Shown here piece after piece: positions 60,551-64,000 of a DNA stretch of 64,000 nucleotides. Under the pieces are notes generated by a model. That model ran no database searches. It saw only the letters and a list, made by a program, of their open reading frames with translations, and had not been told where the DNA came from. Location of the stretch: the NCBI GenBank assembly GCA_039795165.1, contig JBDKER010000009.1, positions 59,802 to 123,801 of the forward strand, written 5' to 3'. The DNA is from V1-33 sp039795165. GTDB lineage: Bacteria; Verrucomicrobiota; Verrucomicrobiia; Verrucomicrobiales; V1-33. The position numbers and the translations under genes were made by a program. Within the stretch, counting starts at the first letter, position 1. Each line of letters starts with the position of its first letter.

Positions 60551-63106
60551 TCAGGGTGTCACGGTGACAGTCACATCGCGCACATTCATGAGCGGTCGAC
60601 CTTCGGTCATCCTCACGGCCTCCAGCCAGACCCGCCATTGTCCGGCCCTCGGAACCGCAAAGGTGCCGGCCTCGACCTTCTCGAATTGCTCATTCGATCC
60701 CGTCATGCGCACATTGCGTTCCGCCGACGTCTCACCGAGCGAAATCCGGTAACTGTGGTCGCCTTTCTCGGCGCTGCTCTGCAGAATGGAAAGCGAGACG
60801 CGCCCGGGCTTGGCCACGGTGACGTCCCATGCGATGCGCGTGGTCGGTTTCGTCCAGCCGGTCAGGTAGCGGACGGTGGGCGAATGGAAGGCGTCCTTGC
60901 CATTGCTTAGAATGACGGCGGATGCGGCGGGCAGCACGGTGTCGCCCTCGCGGACTTCCGTGATCTTCTTGGCGTTCTCGCCGAGCCGTTCGCGGGCGGC
61001 ATTGGCAGCGTCGCTCGTCATGCCATCGAGGAGGGCAGTCGCTTCCGGACCAGCCAGCGTTCCGATGGCAGCACAGAATTCATCCTGGGCAGCTCCGGGT
61101 GTCGCCATAGGCAGGATGCTGCGGAGCTTGCCGGCCGCCTCGGCGGCATCCAGTCCCGGAAGCCGCGCAATGAGCCGGGCACACGATCCCACCAACCCGG
61201 CATCGCCGGACCTCGCCGCTGCCGTGGCTGCGTCCGCCAGTCCAGCATCGGGTGCCGGCCACGCATCCAGCATCGCAAAGGCATCCCGCATCCGGTCGCC
61301 ACCCGCATTGATCTCCGCCGCCAGCGCTGCATTTGCCGAAGGATCCCCGGAGGCCGACAGCAGCCGCAGAATCTCGGGACGGAATGCGGGGTCGCACGAT
61401 GACAGCCACGACGCCATCCGCGTGACCCGGGCCGCCGCATCCGGCAGCTTCGCAAGGATCGCATTGACCGTCGCCGCAAGCTTCCGGCGGCCCGCATCGT
61501 CGCCGAATTTCCCGGCTGCCTTCACGATGGCCGCGGCGTCCTCAGCAGAAGCAGCCGGCGCAATCGCCGCCAGCGCCCGCATCCGCACATCGCCGGATTC
61601 CTCCGTGATGATGCGCAGCAGCACAGCGGCTCCCGCCGGCGATGGATGGTCGGCCACCGCATCAATAAGCACCTCCCGCGCCGTGCCCTTCGCTGTCTCC
61701 AGCTGCGACGCAATCGCTTCCCCCAGCCCCTCACCCTTGAGCCTCGGCAGCAGCGCCACAATCTCGGGCGTCTCTGGCGATCCCTCTTTCCCAACCCACT
61801 CGGTCAGCTGCGCAATGAGCGCCGCATCCCCCTTCGGTTCGTTCTGCGATGTCAGCCGCCGGATCAGTTCCAGGGGCTCGGCCCGCGCCAGCGACTGACC
61901 CATCGGCTTGAAAAGCTGATACGCAAAAAATGCCGCCAGTCCCACCCCGCCCGCAATCCACCACTTCTTCATGTCCCCGGCCGATGCCTTCCCTCCCTTG
62001 GCCTTCGCAGCAGATTTCGATGCCTTCGCCGACTTGCCGCGGGATCCTTGCACAGCAGGCGAGGACGGTGCCACCGGTGCCGTTGGACTGGAAACAGCCG
62101 GATTCATCGGTCGCGTCGGAGCCGTCGCACTCACAGGAGCCGGAGCCGCGGGATTGACAGACCTTGTGGGGGCGCGGCCCACCACACGCACGGGACGATG
62201 CTGCACGGATGGCCTCGCCTGACTTGCCGCCGCTGCAGCGGGAGCAATCTCGGGAATCGGCGGAGGCACCGCAGCGAGTCCGCTGCGTTCCGCCATGAAA
62301 AACTCGAGGGCAGTGCGCGCATTGGCCGGCCGGTCGTCCATGCTGCGCGCAATCAGCCACATCACCCAGGACGCCATCCACGGGGGCACATCGGACCGCA
62401 GCACACCCAGCGGTTCCACGGTGTGATTGAGGTGACTCACCATGACATCCACGGGCGTCCGTCCATCAAACGGATGCCGCTGACTCAGGATCTCATAGAA
62501 GATGCAGCCAAGCGAATACAGATCGGTGCGGCCATCGAGCGGCAGCCGCTCGAATTGCTCGGGTGCCATGAACCAGATGCTCCCGAAAATCCCATCTTCC
62601 TGATCCTGCGTCTGCGGCACCGCCGTCCGGCTGAACCGGGCGAGCCCGAAATCAAGGATCTTGATCTGGAACTTCCCGCTCGCCAGCCAGTTGACCATCA
62701 GATTGCCAGGCTTGAGGTCGCGGTGCACGAGCCCGAGCGACTGCGCGGCCACCATGCCCTCAAGGACCTGCACCACGACTTCCCGGAAGTCCTCGACCGA
62801 GAGCTTGCCGCGCTCGGCCACCTGGTCGAGCGTCTCTCCCTTGAGCAGTTCCATGACCACAAACGATCCCTGCTCGTCGCTCCCCACATCGTAAATCGTC
62901 ACAATGTTCGGATGCTGCAGGGCGGAAAGCGTGCGCGCCTCGCGCAGCAGATCGGCTTCAAGGGCCTCATGACTCTGCTGGTTGTCTTCCGGCGGACGGA
63001 CCCGCTTGAGCGCCACGTCACGGCCAAGCTGGGAATCATGGGCGAGATAGACATCACCCAGTCCACCCTGACCGATTTTGCCTTTCACGTCGTAGCGGGA
63101 ACTCAT
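60551..63106 (-). CDS. Transmembrane Ser/Thr protein kinase with a C-terminal carbohydrate-binding-like domain
   Basis: 851 residues. Kinase domain 4-285: Gly loop GKIGQGGLGDVY, Lys34 in VALKRV, H-R-D130-L-K-P-G-N, D152-F-G and APEQ. A Pro/Ala/Arg/Lys-rich juxtamembrane region (about 285-380) precedes one membrane segment (about 382-398, WWIAGGVGLAAFFAYQLF). The extracytoplasmic part has Ala-rich helical HEAT-like repeats (about 420-700), then a beta-sandwich (about 720-851) resembling sugar-binding modules at the end of verrucomicrobial sulfatases (SYRISLGETSAERNVRMTGS). It is a plausible signal-transducing receptor that links an outer ligand to phosphorylation. The gene converges on the PSD1 gene. 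Confidence 0.9.
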   Translation of the reverse strand: MSSRYDVKGKIGQGGLGDVYLAHDSQLGRDVALKRVRPPEDNQQSHEALEADLLREARTLSALQHPNIVTIYDVGSDEQGSFVVMELLKGETLDQVAERGKLSVEDFREVVVQVLEGMVAAQSLGLVHRDLKPGNLMVNWLASGKFQIKILDFGLARFSRTAVPQTQDQEDGIFGSIWFMAPEQFERLPLDGRTDLYSLGCIFYEILSQRHPFDGRTPVDVMVSHLNHTVEPLGVLRSDVPPWMASWVMWLIARSMDDRPANARTALEFFMAERSGLAAVPPPIPEIAPAAAAASQARPSVQHRPVRVVGRAPTRSVNPAAPAPVSATAPTRPMNPAVSSPTAPVAPSSPAVQGSRGKSAKASKSAAKAKGGKASAGDMKKWWIAGGVGLAAFFAYQLFKPMGQSLARAEPLELIRRLTSQNEPKGDAALIAQLTEWVGKEGSPETPEIVALLPRLKGEGLGEAIASQLETAKGTAREVLIDAVADHPSPAGAAVLLRIITEESGDVRMRALAAIAPAASAEDAAAIVKAAGKFGDDAGRRKLAATVNAILAKLPDAAARVTRMASWLSSCDPAFRPEILRLLSASGDPSANAALAAEINAGGDRMRDAFAMLDAWPAPDAGLADAATAAARSGDAGLVGSCARLIARLPGLDAAEAAGKLRSILPMATPGAAQDEFCAAIGTLAGPEATALLDGMTSDAANAARERLGENAKKITEVREGDTVLPAASAVILSNGKDAFHSPTVRYLTGWTKPTTRIAWDVTVAKPGRVSLSILQSSAEKGDHSYRISLGETSAERNVRMTGSNEQFEKVEAGTFAVPRAGQWRVWLEAVRMTEGRPLMNVRDVTVTVTP

Positions 63107-63227
63107 GTGCGGATGGATGGTTGGAATGAGCAGAAGGAAGCGCGGAAAAGCGGTGTAAGGGAATTGCGGAATCGCGGCAAATGGTTTCTCTTTGGACCGA
63201 ATCATCCACCCCCCGCCTCACGACCTC

Positions 63228-63656
63228 ATGGCCTCGCTCTTCACCCGCATCATCAATGGAGAAATTCCCGGCCGTTTCGTCTGGCAGGACGACCTCTGCG
63301 TCGCCTTCCTCACCATCGCCCCCATCCGCCCCGGCCACACCCTCGTGGTCCCCCGCGCCGAAGTCGACCATTGGATCGATGCCCCGGATGACCTCGCGGC
63401 TCACCTCTTCACGACCGCCCAGAAAGTAGCCCGCGGCATACAGTCGGCCTTCCCCTGCACCAAGGTCGGTCTCATGTGCGCCGGCCTCGAAGTCCCCCAC
63501 CTGCACCTGCACCTGACCCCCATCGACGAAATCAGGGACATGGACTTCGCACGTCAGGACAGCCGTGCCCAGGCTTCCGATCTCGACGCCGCCGCAGAAA
63601 AACTCCGCTCGGCCCTGCGCGCCGCCGGTCACGGTGCCTTCGTGCCCAATCCGTAA
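63228..63656 (+). CDS. HIT-family nucleotide hydrolase
   Basis: 142 residues. The histidine triad HLHLHL (H91, H93, H95, followed by TP) and the upstream AFLTIAPIRPGHTLVVPRAEVDHW are typical of HIT/HINT proteins, which hydrolyse or transfer AMP from nucleotidyl conjugates. The start is the ATG giving MASLFTRIINGEIP; a longer frame adds 12 unconserved residues. It is divergent from the kinase gene by 121 bp. Confidence 0.93.
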   Translation: MASLFTRIINGEIPGRFVWQDDLCVAFLTIAPIRPGHTLVVPRAEVDHWIDAPDDLAAHLFTTAQKVARGIQSAFPCTKVGLMCAGLEVPHLHLHLTPIDEIRDMDFARQDSRAQASDLDAAAEKLRSALRAAGHGAFVPNP

Positions 63657-63891
63657 CCGGTATCATCCTCAAAAGGCAGCATCACCACCGCTTCGTGGCG
63701 GTGTCATCCCGCTCACAGACCTTCGGCTCTCTGCCCGGAAATTGGGCACGGTGGCTCGGGAAGTAGCTCCAGGCTCCCCATCGTGCCGGCGTCGATTGGA
63801 GCCTGTGAGGATGCGGTGTAGTCGAAAAATTATTATGCGCCGCATTCTTGCTTGCTGCTGCAAGGGCTGATTTTATGTTCCCGGCATTCCG
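63657..63891. other. Intergenic region before the Rpn-like gene
   Basis: 235 bp without a gene. A promoter-like TTGCTT-N17-TTTTAT lies at 63848-63876, 16 bp before the ATG of the Rpn-like gene, which would leave a very short leader. A CACCGC-TTCGTG-GCGGTG hairpin is at about 63688-63705. Confidence 0.35.
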
Positions 63892-64000
63892 ATGGCTGAC
63901 GAGGATCCGTATCATGCGCACGACCGGTTGTTCCGGGTGGGGCTTTCCAATCCTGCGGCGGTGGCTCCGTTTCTGATGGACCGACTTCCGGCGGAGATTG
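63892..64000 (+). CDS. Rpn/PD-(D/E)XK nuclease-type protein, N-terminal fragment (gene continues beyond window)
   Basis: Only 36 residues are in the window: MADEDPYHAHDRLFRVGLSNPAAVAPFLMDRLPAEI. The pattern HD-x-LF-x(4)-LS-P-x(3)-A-x(2)-FL-x(2)-LP is the start of Rpn/YhgA-type proteins (transposase_31), DNA endonucleases of the PD-(D/E)XK fold that stimulate RecA-independent recombination. The catalytic residues lie beyond the edge. The call depends on this short N-terminal match. Confidence 0.6.
   Translation, partial: MADEDPYHAHDRLFRVGLSNPAAVAPFLMDRLPAEI

Overview
The window looks like a chromosomal segment of a GC-rich member of the Verrucomicrobiota, probably the Verrucomicrobiae. Four things point there. 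First, an operon at the left edge resembles the Amuc_1098-1102 type IV pilus-like locus of Akkermansia, including an Amuc_1100-type protein. Second, there is a giant protein of autotransporter-associated beta-strand repeats with a PEP-CTERM tail. Third, there is a PSCyt1-PSCyt2-PSD1 cytochrome protein and a second cytochrome/LRR protein of the planctomycete-verrucomicrobial kind. Fourth, there are a sulfatase and several secreted proteins with calcium-loop or 'FYRL'-type C-termini. The taxonomic call is an inference from gene content. No rRNA, insertion sequence, prophage or CRISPR array is visible. The only possible mobile-type gene is an Rpn-like fragment cut by the right edge.

Layout. 1-5459 (minus): five-gene pilus/secretin-like operon. 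5826-13348 (plus): sulfatase, rpoZ, smpB, an SGNH-like protein, an L,D-transpeptidase coupled to a LolD-like ATPase, and gap with a strong terminator. 13476-15872 (plus): a small XRE-type regulator and an isolated nuoG behind a near-consensus Rex operator. 16191-23801: the 2536-residue beta-strand repeat protein. 23898-34101 (plus): ftsY, a rodA-like SEDS gene, a secreted protein, an archaeal-type pantoate kinase coupled to a SNF2 helicase, a flavin-dependent halogenase and an RlmM-like methyltransferase. 34098-42405 (minus): lipoprotein hydrolase, rplQ, rpoA, an O-antigen ligase-like protein and a large secreted protein. 42699-49605 (mostly plus): esterase, rhodanese, HAD phosphatase, a three-gene module (OsmC-like, acyl-CoA-dehydrogenase-like, cytosolic PhnD-like), thioredoxin lipoprotein, and a PPC-domain protein coupled to a MetE-like methyltransferase. 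49606-50176 is a hairpin-rich gap before tRNA-Glu. 50440-64000: cytochrome/LRR protein, rlmN, a secreted Lon-like pseudoprotease, a beta-lactamase/NamZ fusion, the PSD1 protein, a Ser/Thr kinase, a HIT protein and the Rpn fragment.

How the genes work together. Housekeeping genes (rpoZ, smpB, gap, ftsY, rpoA, rplQ, rlmN) are interleaved with envelope and secretion genes (pilus-like operon, L,D-transpeptidase, RodA, NamZ fusion, O-antigen ligase). The most unusual signals are: the perfect 8+2+8 palindrome 76 bp before nuoG, which matches the NADH-sensing Rex site; the archaeal-type pantoate kinase; the three-gene module at 44872-47405, where the OsmC-like and dehydrogenase-like proteins both seem to have lost canonical catalytic residues; the serine-hydrolase/NamZ fusion; and a Lon-fold secreted protein that keeps the serine but not the lysine. 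Starts were chosen by signal peptides, ribosome-binding sites and family alignment from memory. No database search was possible.
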